Below, piece after piece: positions 48,050-58,130 of a stretch of DNA of 64,000 nucleotides. Below the pieces are notes generated by a model. That model searched no databases. It had not been told where the DNA came from and saw only the letters and a program-made list of their open reading frames with translations. How positions within the stretch are numbered: position 1 is the first letter of the stretch; the number at the start of each line of letters is the position of its first letter. This stretch comes from Comamonadaceae bacterium. GTDB lineage: Bacteria > Pseudomonadota > Gammaproteobacteria > Burkholderiales > Burkholderiaceae_C. The position numbers and the translations under genes were made by a program. Location of the stretch: contig JAIYCG010000014.1 in assembly GCA_027488115.1 (NCBI GenBank), positions 83,083 to 147,082 of the forward strand. Reading direction: 5' to 3'.

Positions 48050-49531
48050 ATGAACGCACCCATTCACAAAGAACTTCCCTCACACTTTTTAAACGCTGAG
48101 GCCGCTTTGCGCGATGTCACCCAATCTTGGGACAGCAGCATTTTGAAAGAGCTCACAAGCTACATTGAAATACCCGCCAAGTCACCTTCTTTCGACAGCA
48201 ACTGGGAAGCCCATGGTTACCTCGACACCGTACTGCGCCAAACGGCCGAATGGATTGAGGCGCAAAAAGTGGCTGGACTGAGCTTAGAAATTTTGCGTCT
48301 GCCCGGCCGCACACCTGTTTTGTTTTTTGACATTCCAGCTACGCGTGCTGCGTCTGAAAGCTCTGGCCAAACAGTGTTGATGTATGGCCACTTAGACAAA
48401 CAACCCGAGTTCAGCGGCTGGCGCAATGACTTAGGTCCTTGGACACCCAAATACGAAAACGGCAAGCTCTATGGCCGTGGCGGTGCAGATGACGGCTATG
48501 CCGCTTACGCCAGCATTGCCGCTGTGCAGGCCTTGAAAAATCAAAATACGCCACACCCCCGCATTGTGGGCTTGATTGAAACTTGCGAGGAGTCGGGCTC
48601 TTACGATTTGTTGCCCTACATCGATGCACTGCGCCCTCGCTTGGGCGATGTGGGTTTGGTCATTTGCTTAGACAGTGGCGCGGGCAACTACGATCAGTTG
48701 TGGCTTACCACCAGTTTGCGCGGCATGGCCAGCGGCACATTGAAGGTCGAAATTTTAACGGAAGGCATACATTCTGGTGATGCTTCTGGCTTGGTGCCCT
48801 CCAGCTTTCGGATCATGCGCCAAGTTCTGGACCGCTTAGAAGACAGCAAGTCTGGCCGCCTTTTGCCAGCCAGCTTCCACTGCGAAGTGCCCGCCGATCG
48901 ATTGGCACAAGCCAAAGCCACTGCCAGCATTTTGGGTGAAGAGATTTACAAACGTTTTCCTTGGGCACATTATGACTGCGAAGGCTCAACCACCTTTGCA
49001 CTGCCCACCACCACAGATCCTCTGCAGGCACTGCTGAATCGCACTTGGACCCCCACTCTGAGTGTGACGGGTGCAGAAGGGTTTCCCACTTTAGAAAACG
49101 CAGGCAATGTGTTGCGCCCCTACACAGCCTTCAAACTCAGCTTGCGTTTGCCGCCTCTGATTGATGCTGACCAAGCTGTCGCCGAAATGAAAGCCTTGTT
49201 AGAAGACAACGCACCCTATCAAGCGCGCGTGACCTTTGAATCCAAGGGCGGCGCCACGGGCTGGAACGCTCCGAGCAGCACTGCTTGGTTTGAGAGTGCG
49301 TTGCAACGCGCCAGCCAATCGCACTTTGGTGCATCGGTGGGGTACATCGGGCAGGGCGGGACCATCCCTCTCATGAACATGTTGAGTCAGGGCTTTCCAA
49401 CGGCGCAGATGATGGTGTGTGGCGTGTTAGGGCCCAAGAGCAACGCCCATGGTCCCAACGAGTTTTTGCATGTGCCATATGCGAAAAAGCTCACCGCTTC
49501 GGTGGCCGAAGTCATGGTCGCCATGCCCTGA
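48050..49531 (+). CDS. M20-family metallopeptidase
   Basis: A 493-residue peptidase of the M20 family (dipeptidase/carboxypeptidase-like). Metal-site motifs are MYGHLDKQPEFSGW near residue 113, GRGGADDGYAAYASI near residue 146, and LIETCEESGSYDLLPY near residue 182. It starts at ATG 48050, preceded by TTGGAGATC, 16 bases after otnI, so it may be cotranscribed with the tetronate genes. Its link to that pathway is unclear. It could be a general dipeptidase. It is convergent with the MFS gene. Confidence 0.9.
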   Translation: MNAPIHKELPSHFLNAEAALRDVTQSWDSSILKELTSYIEIPAKSPSFDSNWEAHGYLDTVLRQTAEWIEAQKVAGLSLEILRLPGRTPVLFFDIPATRAASESSGQTVLMYGHLDKQPEFSGWRNDLGPWTPKYENGKLYGRGGADDGYAAYASIAAVQALKNQNTPHPRIVGLIETCEESGSYDLLPYIDALRPRLGDVGLVICLDSGAGNYDQLWLTTSLRGMASGTLKVEILTEGIHSGDASGLVPSSFRIMRQVLDRLEDSKSGRLLPASFHCEVPADRLAQAKATASILGEEIYKRFPWAHYDCEGSTTFALPTTTDPLQALLNRTWTPTLSVTGAEGFPTLENAGNVLRPYTAFKLSLRLPPLIDADQAVAEMKALLEDNAPYQARVTFESKGGATGWNAPSSTAWFESALQRASQSHFGASVGYIGQGGTIPLMNMLSQGFPTAQMMVCGVLGPKSNAHGPNEFLHVPYAKKLTASVAEVMVAMP

Positions 49532-49532
49532 A

Positions 49533-50711
49533 TTATTTTGACGTGGTTGGCTGGCTTTTGCGAATCCAAATCAGCCACGTCAAGGCAAGCGCTGTGAGTG
49601 CCACTGGCACCGCAGAGCCATAGTTCAGCCAAGCCCAGCCTTGAGTGGTCACCAAGGCGCCCGAGGCAAATGAGGTGAAAGCCATGGTGGCAAACACACA
49701 GAAATTGATGGCGGCTTGACCGCGGTCTTTCTCTTCTGGTCGCCAAGCGGTCATGGACAAAGTGGTGCTGCCGGTGAATACAAAGTTCCAACCGACGCCC
49801 AATATAAACAATGCCAACACGAACTGATGCAACTCTGTGCCAGATAGCGCGATGCCGATGCAGACAAAATTCAAGAGTACACCCACCCCCATGATGGGGA
49901 TCACGCCAAATTTCTTGATCAGGTGGCCCGTGAAAAAGCCTGGCGCAAACATGCCAATGACGTGCCACTCCAAAACCAATGCGGCATCACTGAACTGATA
50001 GCCGCACACTTGCATGGCCAGCGGTGTGGCGGCCATTAACAAATTCATCACGCCATAACTGAGGGCTGCCGCCGCCGCAGACACAATGAACACCGGTTGC
50101 TTCATGATCTCACTCAAGGGCCGACCTTCGGCGCTGCCTTTGACTTTCTCAACCACTGGCGGAAATTTCACAAAATGCATCAGCACCATGCCACACACCG
50201 CCACGGCCGTGAGGGCCACATAGGCACCCATGAAAGGCGTTTCAAACCACCCCTTGCTTTGTGACGCCAAATTGGGTCCCACGATGGCGCCAATCAAACC
50301 ACCGGCCATGACCCATGAAACAGCCTTTTCGCGAAAAGATGCTTCTGCCAATTCAGCGGCGGCAAATCTGTAGAGCTGGCCGTTGGCGCTGTAATAGCCT
50401 GCCACCACCGTTGCCAAGACCAACAGCGCGAAGTTGTGGGTGTGAGCCGCAAAGGCGCACAAGATGGCCGACAACAAACCGACCAACAAGCCCAATTGAA
50501 AAGACACTCTGCGGCCCCACTTGGCTTGCGACTTGGCCACCAAGCCTGTAGACAAAGCCCCGCCCACCACATAACCCATGACAGGCAGCGTTGCCATCCA
50601 ACCCACTGGTGCAAGACTTAAACCAACCAAGCCGTTGATGGCGATGAAAGTGACGTTGTTGGTGAGAAACAAGCCTTGGCACAAGGCCAGCAACAGAAGA
50701 TTGGCATTCAT
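49533..50711 (-). CDS. MFS transporter
   Basis: A 392-residue membrane protein with about 12 helices of the major facilitator superfamily. The loop between helices 2 and 3 carries a degenerate motif (VGGALSTGLVAKSQAKWGRR), and a related repeat is present in the second half (GHLIKKFG). It is likely an exporter or sugar/drug-type porter; the substrate is unknown. The start ATG 50709-50711 (MNANLLLLALCQ) is chosen because a longer reading frame to 51062 would run through rsmE. It is convergent with the M20 peptidase gene. Confidence 0.88.
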   Translation of the reverse strand: MNANLLLLALCQGLFLTNNVTFIAINGLVGLSLAPVGWMATLPVMGYVVGGALSTGLVAKSQAKWGRRVSFQLGLLVGLLSAILCAFAAHTHNFALLVLATVVAGYYSANGQLYRFAAAELAEASFREKAVSWVMAGGLIGAIVGPNLASQSKGWFETPFMGAYVALTAVAVCGMVLMHFVKFPPVVEKVKGSAEGRPLSEIMKQPVFIVSAAAAALSYGVMNLLMAATPLAMQVCGYQFSDAALVLEWHVIGMFAPGFFTGHLIKKFGVIPIMGVGVLLNFVCIGIALSGTELHQFVLALFILGVGWNFVFTGSTTLSMTAWRPEEKDRGQAAINFCVFATMAFTSFASGALVTTQGWAWLNYGSAVPVALTALALTWLIWIRKSQPTTSK

Positions 50712-50725
50712 ACACCGCAGTGTAT

Positions 50726-51487
50726 CTAATTCCAGCAACTCAGGGCAGACAAAACGGCGACAGGGGCTGTTTCTGCGCGCAGCACTCTGCTTCCCAAACT
50801 CACAGGCAGAAACCCTGCAACAAGGGCCAGCGACTCCTCCGTAGGGCTCAAACCACCCTCCGGGCCACTGAGCAAAGTGACTTCGAGTGGGCCATCGGTT
50901 TGGCGCGTCTTGAGAGCTTGCATCATGTCTTGCAGTAAGTGCGCGCCTTCGGACAGCGACAAAATCCAACGTGCTTGATGCACTTGTTGAGGAGGCAACT
51001 GCGCAATGGCTTGTGTCAGTGTAGAAGCTGAACGAACTTGCAAAACTTGGTTGCGACCACATTGCTCACTGGAGGCCACCGCAATGGCTTGCCAATGTGC
51101 CAATTTTTTATCGGCACGTTCACCCTTCAGCTTCAAAACACTGCGCTCGGCAGTCAAAGGCAAAACTGTGGCGGCGCCTAATTCGGTGGCTTTTTCTAGC
51201 AGCCAATCCATGCGCTCATTGGCTGTGATGCCTGACCACAAGTTCACAGTGATGTTCAATTCACGTTCTATTTTCTTGTGATCACCCACCTGCACAGACA
51301 CATCACTGCGCCCCATGTGCGTGATGACCGCGTGGAACTCACCGCCGTGGCCATTGAAAAGCGTGATTTCATCCTTGGGTTGGAGCCTGAGGACTTGCAC
51401 ATGCCTCGCAGTACCCGCCGGCAAGCTCAAGTCTTCCCCTGTGCTAAGCGAAATTGGGCAATGAAAGCGTGGCAGATTTGACATCAA
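50726..51487 (-). CDS. rsmE: 16S rRNA (uracil-1498-N3)-methyltransferase
   Basis: A 253-residue SPOUT methyltransferase that methylates U1498 of 16S rRNA. It has the N-terminal PUA-like part, the central LWSGITANERMDWLLEKATELG, and the SAM-knot motif LLSGPEGGLSPTEE near residue 206. The start can be ATG 51487 or the next codon. It lies 14 bases upstream of the MFS gene and 17 bases downstream of the amgK-like gene, in one minus-strand run. Confidence 0.93.
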   Translation of the reverse strand: MMSNLPRFHCPISLSTGEDLSLPAGTARHVQVLRLQPKDEITLFNGHGGEFHAVITHMGRSDVSVQVGDHKKIERELNITVNLWSGITANERMDWLLEKATELGAATVLPLTAERSVLKLKGERADKKLAHWQAIAVASSEQCGRNQVLQVRSASTLTQAIAQLPPQQVHQARWILSLSEGAHLLQDMMQALKTRQTDGPLEVTLLSGPEGGLSPTEESLALVAGFLPVSLGSRVLRAETAPVAVLSALSCWN

Positions 51488-51504
51488 TGGTTCACTTTAC
51501 GCAC

Positions 51505-52593
51505 TTACATCCGTCCAAACGCAAAACCCGTCATGCCATCGGTGCCTTCGACCTCTTCAATGAGGCGAAGCAGGGGCCTGAGTTCGATGTACCTGGTGGC
51601 CGTTGCGCGAATGTACGCAATGAAGCGGGGTGCATCAGCCAAGTATTTTTCTTTGCCATCACGCAAAGTCAGGCGGGCAAAAATACCAGCCACTTTGAGA
51701 TGGCGCTGCAAACCCATCCACTCTACAGCGCGGTAAAAAACACCAAAATCTTGGTGCCAATCTTCGAAGTCTAGCAGCCCTGCCTTGCGGGCTTTTTCCC
51801 AATATCGAATGGTGACATCGAGCACAAAATCTTCTTCCCAAGTCAGAAACGCATCGCGCATCAAACTGGCCACGTCATAAGTCACAGGGCCATACACCGC
51901 ATCTTGGAAATCCAAGACGCCCAAAGCGGCATCGCCTCCTGTGGGCATCATCAAATTGCGTGGCATGAAATCGCGGTGCACAAACACCGAAGGACTGGCC
52001 AAGTTACGGGCCACCAGCATTTTGAAAGTGCTGTCTAGCGTGTTTCTCATCTTGCCTTGAACTTTGATTTGGCGATGTTGCTCAAGGTACCAATCTGGAA
52101 ACAAGTTCAGCTCTCTGTTCAGCAAGGCTTCATCGTAGAGGGGCAGAACACCTGGCTTCGAAGAAAGCTGCCATTCAATCAACACATCGACGGCCTGCAT
52201 GTAAAGCGCATGGTTGGCCTGAGGGTTTTTCGGGTTGATGGCGGACATCATGGTCTGGTCACCCAAATCAGTGAGCAGCATGAAGCCTTGCGGCGCGTCC
52301 CAAGCCAACACTTCTGGCGCTTTAAGCCCTGCCAGCTGCATGAGCTTGGCGACTTTGACAAAGGGTTCACAGTTTTCTTTGTCAGGTGGGGCATCCATCA
52401 CAATCAGAGAGGCTCCCGCCTGCGTATCAACACGCAAATACCGTCTGAAGCTGGCATCGGCTGAAGCAACGCTTAAGCTAGAAGGCAAAACGCCATGGGT
52501 TTGCTTCAAAGCCTCTAGCCAAGCACCACACGCCAATTGACGCTGAGAGTCTGCCCAAGTCACATTTGACGTCGAAATTTGATCAGAATTCAA
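51505..52593 (-). CDS. amgK: AmgK-like aminosugar kinase (phosphotransferase family)
   Basis: A 362-residue protein of the aminoglycoside phosphotransferase/choline kinase fold. The catalytic loop is VHRDFMPRNLM near residue 208 and the metal-binding VLDFQDAVYGP near residue 229. This fits AmgK, the anomeric kinase for N-acetylmuramate and N-acetylglucosamine in the peptidoglycan recycling route that ends in UDP-MurNAc. A MurU-like gene in this window (62.6-63.4 kb) supports that role. It is divergent from lptD, the usual position in Pseudomonas. The start is ATG 52593. Confidence 0.85.
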   Translation of the reverse strand: MNSDQISTSNVTWADSQRQLACGAWLEALKQTHGVLPSSLSVASADASFRRYLRVDTQAGASLIVMDAPPDKENCEPFVKVAKLMQLAGLKAPEVLAWDAPQGFMLLTDLGDQTMMSAINPKNPQANHALYMQAVDVLIEWQLSSKPGVLPLYDEALLNRELNLFPDWYLEQHRQIKVQGKMRNTLDSTFKMLVARNLASPSVFVHRDFMPRNLMMPTGGDAALGVLDFQDAVYGPVTYDVASLMRDAFLTWEEDFVLDVTIRYWEKARKAGLLDFEDWHQDFGVFYRAVEWMGLQRHLKVAGIFARLTLRDGKEKYLADAPRFIAYIRATATRYIELRPLLRLIEEVEGTDGMTGFAFGRM

Positions 52594-52696
52594 GTTCTCA
52601 TTCCAGTTTTAAAAATCAAGCCATGCCTTGTGGCATCTTCGCAGTGCCATGTTGGGCGGCACTCATGGATAATCCATTCTACAAATACCCGTCAAC

Positions 52697-55159
52697 TTGG
52701 ACGCTAAACCTTTGAAGACACGCCCCACATTTCAGACACCCAAGCTTTTGCAAGGCTTAGCTTTGGCATGTATGTTACTTGGGCTTGCACCTGTCTTGGC
52801 CCAAGTTACGAGTCAAGTTGTGGTTCAAGCGAAAAGCCCCGTTGTACTTAGCCCACCGGCCGAAGCTCCCACGCTCATTCTTCAAAACAGCATCCGCCTT
52901 GAAGAGAAAATTTCCGAAATCGAACGAAAACAATCGCCGTTATTCATATCAGGAAAACGCATCGACGCTCGCCCTGACCTGGACTTGGTCATCGAGGGCG
53001 GCGCTTTGCTGCGCAAGCAAGGACTCACCGTAAAGGCTCAACGCATCGAATACGACCAATCTCGAGACACTTTGAAAGCCGACGGTGATGTCACCATCAA
53101 TCGAGAAGGAAATCTTTTCCAAGGAACAGCATTGAACCTACAGGCCGACTCCTTTCAGGGCCGATTCTTGCAACCCGAGTACACCTTGCTCAAGGGTGGC
53201 GGTCATGGCAAGGCCTCTGAAATTGAGTTCATCGATCAGCAACGCGCCATCATTCGCAACGCGACTTACACCACTTGCGCGCGTTTGCCAGGGCCAAGTT
53301 GGTTGCCTGAATGGGTGCTCAAAGCGGCTAGTCTGCAAGTGAATGAGGAGGATGACACCATCCTAGCCAAGGACATTCAACTTCGCTTTCAAGATATGCC
53401 GCTATTGGTCGCGCCCTCACTGACTTTCCCGCTGAGCAGCACCAGACAGTCTGGCTTACTCGCCCCACTGATTGGCCTGGATACAGTGAGTGGCATCGAG
53501 GTTTCTTCACCTTACTACTGGAACATTGCGCCAAATCGCGATGCCACCCTGACCACCACGGTCATGAGCAAGCGCGGTGTGGCTTTTGACTCAGAGTTTC
53601 GCTATTTGGAGTCAGACAGCCAGGGCCAAACTCGATTCAACCTGATGCCCAATGACCCGCTGCGGCAGCAGTCGCGCTGGGGTTTGTCTTCGCAGCATGC
53701 AGGCGGGATTGAGACAGGCTCCTCGGTCTTAGGGCGCTTGGGTGTCAACGTCAACTTAAACAGAGTCAGTGATGAAAATTATTGGCGTGATTTTCCACGG
53801 GCCGGTTTGTCTTTAACACAGCGCTTGCTGCCCGCTTCAGGCAGTCTTTACTGGGCACAAGGCGATTGGTCCATGATGACCCAAGTCCTACAATTTCAAA
53901 CCTTGCAGGACATCAGTTCACCCATCACACCGCCCTACAACCGCTCGCCTCAAGTGTTGGCACAATATAGCAAGTGGGATTTGAACGGATTCGATGTTAG
54001 CCTAACGGCAGACACCACACGATTTGAGGCTGACTACAGTCGCATTCCTGGCGGGACCCGCACTATTTTAAGAAATGGTCAGCGAAGCTTTGCTGCAGCT
54101 CAAATCAGCCGCCCATGGCTACAAGCTTGGGGCTTTGTCATTCCCAAAATTCAATTGCACGGCACTCGTTATCAGTTAGACACTGCGCTTGCGAATGGTC
54201 AACTAGAAACCAATCGCCTACTGCCTACTTTTAGTCTGGACACTGGCTTGGTTTACGAACGAGACGCGTCCTACTTTGGACGCAATCTTCGACAAACCTT
54301 GGAGCCTCGCGCATTTTTTGTACGCACCCCTTACAAAGATCAAAGCTTACTGCCCACATACGACAGCGGCGCCACTGACTTTAACCTCACCACCATTTAC
54401 GCCGAGAATCCCTATGTTGGGCAAGACAGAATTGCAGACAACAACTTGGTGACCTTAGGGGTGAGCAGCCGTTTTTTTGATGCCACCAGTGGCGCAGAGT
54501 TGGCTCGTTTTGGTTTTGCACAAAGGTATCGATTTTCAGACCAATTGGTGCGCTTGCCAGGTGAGTTGCCGGTTGCTTCTGGCTTCAGCGACATCTTGTT
54601 AGGAGCCGGAGTCCGCTGGGACAACCGCTGGACTTTTGACTCAACGCTTCAGTTTGATGCACAAACACACCGCACCACACGCACCACCCTGAGCACGCGG
54701 TTCAACCCCACGCCTTACCGCGTCTTCAACACCGCTTACCGACTCACCCGCGATCAAAGCGAGCAAATTGACTTAGGCTGGCAATGGCCTTTGCGCGACT
54801 TCACTTTTACCAATGACCAAGCTGCAGCCAACGCGCCTGTATTGGCACCTGGTCAGGGCCTAGGCGCTGATCGTTGGTACAGCGTGGGGCGCATGAACTT
54901 CAGCCTGAAAGATCGCAGAATGGTCGATACATTGCTAGGGCTTGAGTACGACGCAGGTTGTTGGCTGGGTCGGGTGGTGTACGAGCGCCTTCAAAGCACC
55001 ACCAGTACCTCACGCAGCCGAATTCTTTTTCAGCTTGAATTTGTGGGATTGGCCCGCGTCGGCTCTAGTCCTTTGAAAACATTGCGCGACAATATCCCAC
55101 GTTACCAATATCTCCGCGAAGATTTAGCGCCTACTAGCAGATTCACCTCATATGACTAA
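52697..55159 (+). CDS. lptD: LPS-assembly protein LptD
   Basis: An 820-residue outer-membrane protein that inserts lipopolysaccharide into the outer leaflet. A signal peptide (LLQGLALACMLLGLAPVLAQ) precedes the OstA-like N-terminal domain (about residues 90-200) with GDVTINREGNLFQGTALNL, then the large beta-barrel, rich in aromatic-ended strands. The start is a TTG at 52697, since no in-frame ATG lies before the signal peptide. It overlaps surA by eight bases. Cysteine pairs for the essential disulfides should lie near the TCARLPG and CWLGR segments. Confidence 0.95.
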   Translation: MDAKPLKTRPTFQTPKLLQGLALACMLLGLAPVLAQVTSQVVVQAKSPVVLSPPAEAPTLILQNSIRLEEKISEIERKQSPLFISGKRIDARPDLDLVIEGGALLRKQGLTVKAQRIEYDQSRDTLKADGDVTINREGNLFQGTALNLQADSFQGRFLQPEYTLLKGGGHGKASEIEFIDQQRAIIRNATYTTCARLPGPSWLPEWVLKAASLQVNEEDDTILAKDIQLRFQDMPLLVAPSLTFPLSSTRQSGLLAPLIGLDTVSGIEVSSPYYWNIAPNRDATLTTTVMSKRGVAFDSEFRYLESDSQGQTRFNLMPNDPLRQQSRWGLSSQHAGGIETGSSVLGRLGVNVNLNRVSDENYWRDFPRAGLSLTQRLLPASGSLYWAQGDWSMMTQVLQFQTLQDISSPITPPYNRSPQVLAQYSKWDLNGFDVSLTADTTRFEADYSRIPGGTRTILRNGQRSFAAAQISRPWLQAWGFVIPKIQLHGTRYQLDTALANGQLETNRLLPTFSLDTGLVYERDASYFGRNLRQTLEPRAFFVRTPYKDQSLLPTYDSGATDFNLTTIYAENPYVGQDRIADNNLVTLGVSSRFFDATSGAELARFGFAQRYRFSDQLVRLPGELPVASGFSDILLGAGVRWDNRWTFDSTLQFDAQTHRTTRTTLSTRFNPTPYRVFNTAYRLTRDQSEQIDLGWQWPLRDFTFTNDQAAANAPVLAPGQGLGADRWYSVGRMNFSLKDRRMVDTLLGLEYDAGCWLGRVVYERLQSTTSTSRSRILFQLEFVGLARVGSSPLKTLRDNIPRYQYLREDLAPTSRFTSYD

Positions 55160-56552
55160 ATTTCTTGCACAAAACTCAGCATCGCGCTTTTCAAACTTAA
55201 GCTTACAACCAGCAAGCGGGCGTCTGAACCAAGTGTTCTTGCGAATGGGCATCACAGCAAGCCTTTTAGGTGCGCTGATTTGCTCAGGTCTGGCGCAAGC
55301 TCAAAACAATGCGAAAGCTAAGCCAGTTGACTTCATTGTTGCAGTTGTCAATTCAGAACCCATCACCAACAACGAAGTTCAAAATCTGAAACTGCGATTG
55401 GAAAAGCAATTGCAACCCGGTACGCCTGCACCGAGCTCACAAGTTTTGGCGCAACAAGCGCTCGATCAATTGATCAATGAGAAATCGCAACTGCAACAAG
55501 CTCGCGACAACGGTATTCGCATAGACGACACAGAAGTTGATCAAACCGAGCTCAACATCGCGCGCCAAAATCAGGTCTCTAAAGAAGAGCTTTACAAACG
55601 GGTGGGCCTAGAAGGTTTGAGCGTCAATGCATTTCGCGACCAGTTGCGAACCCAATTGATGATCAGCCGTCTGCGTGAACGCGAAGTCGATAACAGAGCA
55701 CGCATTTCCGATACCGATGTCGAACAATACATTCAAAGTCAGCAAGCTGGAAAGTCCGTGACAAGCAATCAGCTTGACATTAATCTGGCCATGATTTTGA
55801 TAGCCGTCCCAGAAAATGGTTCTGACAAAGAAGTGGCCGATTTGAAGATCAAAGCGCAAGAAATTTCTCAAAGAGCCAAGCGTGGCGAGAGTTTTACGAC
55901 GTTGGCTCAAACCTTCTCACAAGCTTCCGACAAAGGCGCCAACGGCGGCGAAATGGGGCTGCGCAGTGCTGACCGATATCCCACACTTTTCATTGAGAGC
56001 ACACAAAGTCTCAGCAAAGGCGATGTGACGGATCCTGTTCGGTCTGGCGCTGGTTTCCATATTTTAAAAGTATTGGAAAAAAGACAAAGTGGTGCGAGCA
56101 ACGTGTTAATTGTTCAAACGCGTGCGCGCCATATTTTGTTGCGAATGAGTGCCGACCTAACGGAGGCCGCGGCACGCGCTCGTTTGCTGACCTACAAACA
56201 AAGAATTCAAACGGGTACTGACTTCGCCGATTTGGCACGCCAGTTTTCTCAAGATGGCAGTGCTGCTGCTGGCGGCGAATTAGGTTGGTCAAGCCCTGGT
56301 CAATTTGTGCCTGAGTTTGAGGAGGTCATGGCAAGCCTTCGACCTGGGCAGGTTTCCGAGCCCCTCATTTCAAGATTTGGTGCGCACTTGATTCAAGTGA
56401 TGGAGCGACGCGAAGTTCCCTTGTCTATTCGCGAGCAACGAGAAATGGTTCGCACACAATTGCGCGAAAAGAAAATTGAAGAGCTTTATTCAGCATGGGT
56501 AGAGGAACTTCGTGGACGCGCATACATTGAATTGCGCGACCCTCCCCAATGA
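55152..56552 (+). CDS. surA: Periplasmic chaperone/peptidyl-prolyl isomerase SurA
   Basis: A 466-residue periplasmic chaperone for outer-membrane proteins such as LptD. An N-terminal signal region ([14 protein letters not shown]) precedes the SurA N domain (about residues 60-190). Two parvulin PPIase domains follow, at about 230-325 ([13 protein letters not shown]) and 335-440 ([16 protein letters not shown]). The ATG at 55152 overlaps the lptD end. The stop overlaps rsmA by four bases. PdxA, often between surA and rsmA, is absent. Confidence 0.95.
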   Translation: MTKFLAQNSASRFSNLSLQPASGRLNQVFLRMGITASLLGALICSGLAQAQNNAKAKPVDFIVAVVNSEPITNNEVQNLKLRLEKQLQPGTPAPSSQVLAQQALDQLINEKSQLQQARDNGIRIDDTEVDQTELNIARQNQVSKEELYKRVGLEGLSVNAFRDQLRTQLMISRLREREVDNRARISDTDVEQYIQSQQAGKSVTSNQLDINLAMILIAVPENGSDKEVADLKIKAQEISQRAKRGESFTTLAQTFSQASDKGANGGEMGLRSADRYPTLFIESTQSLSKGDVTDPVRSGAGFHILKVLEKRQSGASNVLIVQTRARHILLRMSADLTEAAARARLLTYKQRIQTGTDFADLARQFSQDGSAAAGGELGWSSPGQFVPEFEEVMASLRPGQVSEPLISRFGAHLIQVMERREVPLSIREQREMVRTQLREKKIEELYSAWVEELRGRAYIELRDPPQ

Positions 56553-57316
56553 AGCACATTCCACGCAAACGCTTCGGTCAACACTTTCTATCCGACGGCG
56601 GCATCATTGCTGCTATTGTCGATGCCATTCAGCCCCATGCTGGCCAACCCATGGTCGAAATTGGCCCTGGTCTTGCTGCGCTCACGCAACCCTTGGTTGA
56701 ACGCTTAGGTCACCTGACAGTCATTGAGCTTGACCGTGATTTGGCCTTTCGCCTGCGTCTGCACAAGCAATTGACTGTGGTGGAGTCCGATGTTTTGCGC
56801 GTTGACTTCACAGATCTTGCTGCAGGACTCAAACTCCGCGTGGTGGGCAACTTGCCGTACAACATCTCAACGCCCATTTTGTTTCATTTGCTAGAGCATG
56901 TAGACGCCATTGAAGATCAGCACTTCATGCTGCAAAAGGAAGTGATCGATCGAATGGTGGCCTCACCCGCAACGTCTGACTACGGCCGATTGTCTGTCAT
57001 GCTGCAATGGCGGTATGAGATGGAAAATGTACTTTTCGTACCCCCCGAAAGCTTTGATCCTCCCCCGCGCGTGGACAGCGCAGTCGTTCGAATGGTGCCT
57101 CGCAGTGAGCCGGCAGACATTGACAGCAAGCTCTTAGAAAAAATGGTTCAGGTGGCATTCAGCCAGCGCCGAAAACTGCTGAGGCACACCTTAGGCGCTT
57201 GGTTAACAGAGCGGAATTTTGCTGGCAGTTTTGATGTACAGCGCCGCGCAGAAGAAGTGCCGGTTGAAGAATACCTACGCTTGGCCAAAGCCTTGAATGC
57301 TTCAGCCACCATGTAA
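56549..57316 (+). CDS. rsmA: 16S rRNA dimethyladenosine transferase RsmA (KsgA)
   Basis: A 255-residue methyltransferase that dimethylates A1518 and A1519 of 16S rRNA. The start [12 protein letters not shown] is typical. The SAM motif is [14 protein letters not shown] near residue 36, and the catalytic motif is [13 protein letters not shown] near residue 106. ATG 56549 overlaps the surA stop (ATGA). It is the end of the lptD-surA-rsmA operon. Secure call. Confidence 0.97.
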   Translation: MKHIPRKRFGQHFLSDGGIIAAIVDAIQPHAGQPMVEIGPGLAALTQPLVERLGHLTVIELDRDLAFRLRLHKQLTVVESDVLRVDFTDLAAGLKLRVVGNLPYNISTPILFHLLEHVDAIEDQHFMLQKEVIDRMVASPATSDYGRLSVMLQWRYEMENVLFVPPESFDPPPRVDSAVVRMVPRSEPADIDSKLLEKMVQVAFSQRRKLLRHTLGAWLTERNFAGSFDVQRRAEEVPVEEYLRLAKALNASATM

Positions 57317-57348
57317 AAAGCGCCCAAGCTTTTCAGCTTGGGCGCTTT
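57317..57348. terminator. Strong hairpin terminator
   Basis: A 14-bp perfect stem, AAAGCGCCCAAGCT (57317-57330) and AGCTTGGGCGCTTT (57335-57348), with a TTTC loop. It begins directly after the rsmA stop. Read on the minus strand it is followed by a run of T, so it can terminate the barstar-like gene; it can also serve rsmA. Confidence 0.85.
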
Positions 57349-57398
57349 GATGACGTGTTGTTCAAATCTATGTTTGCAGGTCAACGCATAGGCATCAA

Positions 57399-58022
57399 TT
57401 AAGCGGCTGCGAGCCAATAGCCTGCATTGAATGGGCTGCTCATGCGAAGCGCCAAGGGAGAAACATCAACCAACTTGTCAGTTGGCATTTTTTCGCCCTC
57501 TTCAGCAATCATTTCGACACCATCAGCATCCAACTCAGGTGTCACATCAGCTGGCTTTTCGTCACCCGCAGTTGCAGCTCTTGCAACCGAGAAAGAATAG
57601 AAGCAACGGAACGGCACTTTGCGATCACCCCAGTAATCAGCTGTATCGCGGAAAATATCGAGCAACTGTTCGCGAGCTTCTTTGTCAAACTTTAAATTAG
57701 CAGGAATGTGTTCCAAGACCACAATGAAGCCAGGCTGTGGGCCAGACTTGTGCAAAGGATCGGTCATGCTGTCATACAAAGCATCAAAGTTCTTGCCAAA
57801 GTGAGAGGGCAAAGTGAATTGCGCTGCGATCAAATCGAGCACATCTTGCTTGCTTTGTGCCTTTGACAAATTGGCATACAAAAAGTGTTGTCCCAAACCG
57901 TCTGCCGCTTCTTGCAGGTCGCTCACGCGAAATGCACGAATCGACTGGACGATGTTTGTCCGCACACCCTTCAAAGGTGTTTCTTGGTCCTGTCGAATTG
58001 GCTTGTCCATCGCCGTTCTCAC
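57399..58022 (-). CDS. Barstar-like ribonuclease inhibitor with C-terminal extension
   Basis: A 207-residue protein with a barstar-type core at about residues 40-145. The stretch FTLPSHFGKNFDALYDSMTD near residue 69 corresponds to the barstar helix that blocks the RNase active site (NWDALWD-type motif with its acidic residue). No signal peptide is seen, so it should stay in the cytoplasm. An extension of about 60 residues, acidic and then ending in LALRMSSPFNAGYWLAAA, is not part of classical barstar (90 residues). It lies downstream of the RNase gene on the same strand and is presumably its immunity partner. Confidence 0.88.
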   Translation of the reverse strand: MRTAMDKPIRQDQETPLKGVRTNIVQSIRAFRVSDLQEAADGLGQHFLYANLSKAQSKQDVLDLIAAQFTLPSHFGKNFDALYDSMTDPLHKSGPQPGFIVVLEHIPANLKFDKEAREQLLDIFRDTADYWGDRKVPFRCFYSFSVARAATAGDEKPADVTPELDADGVEMIAEEGEKMPTDKLVDVSPLALRMSSPFNAGYWLAAA

Positions 58023-58130
58023 TCTCTAATTTTTTAAACCAGCCTTTTGGGCTTTTGATTGACACACTAGAAATGCTCGCTTGCGAACACTCATCTCTTC
58101 AATGACCTCTGGCCATGTCGCCTTCCGTTT

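Noticed and set aside
49533..51062. Extended MFS frame of 509 codons
   Set aside because: The extra N-terminal 117 codons run through rsmE in another frame and contain no membrane segment; the ATG at 50711 gives the normal MFS start.
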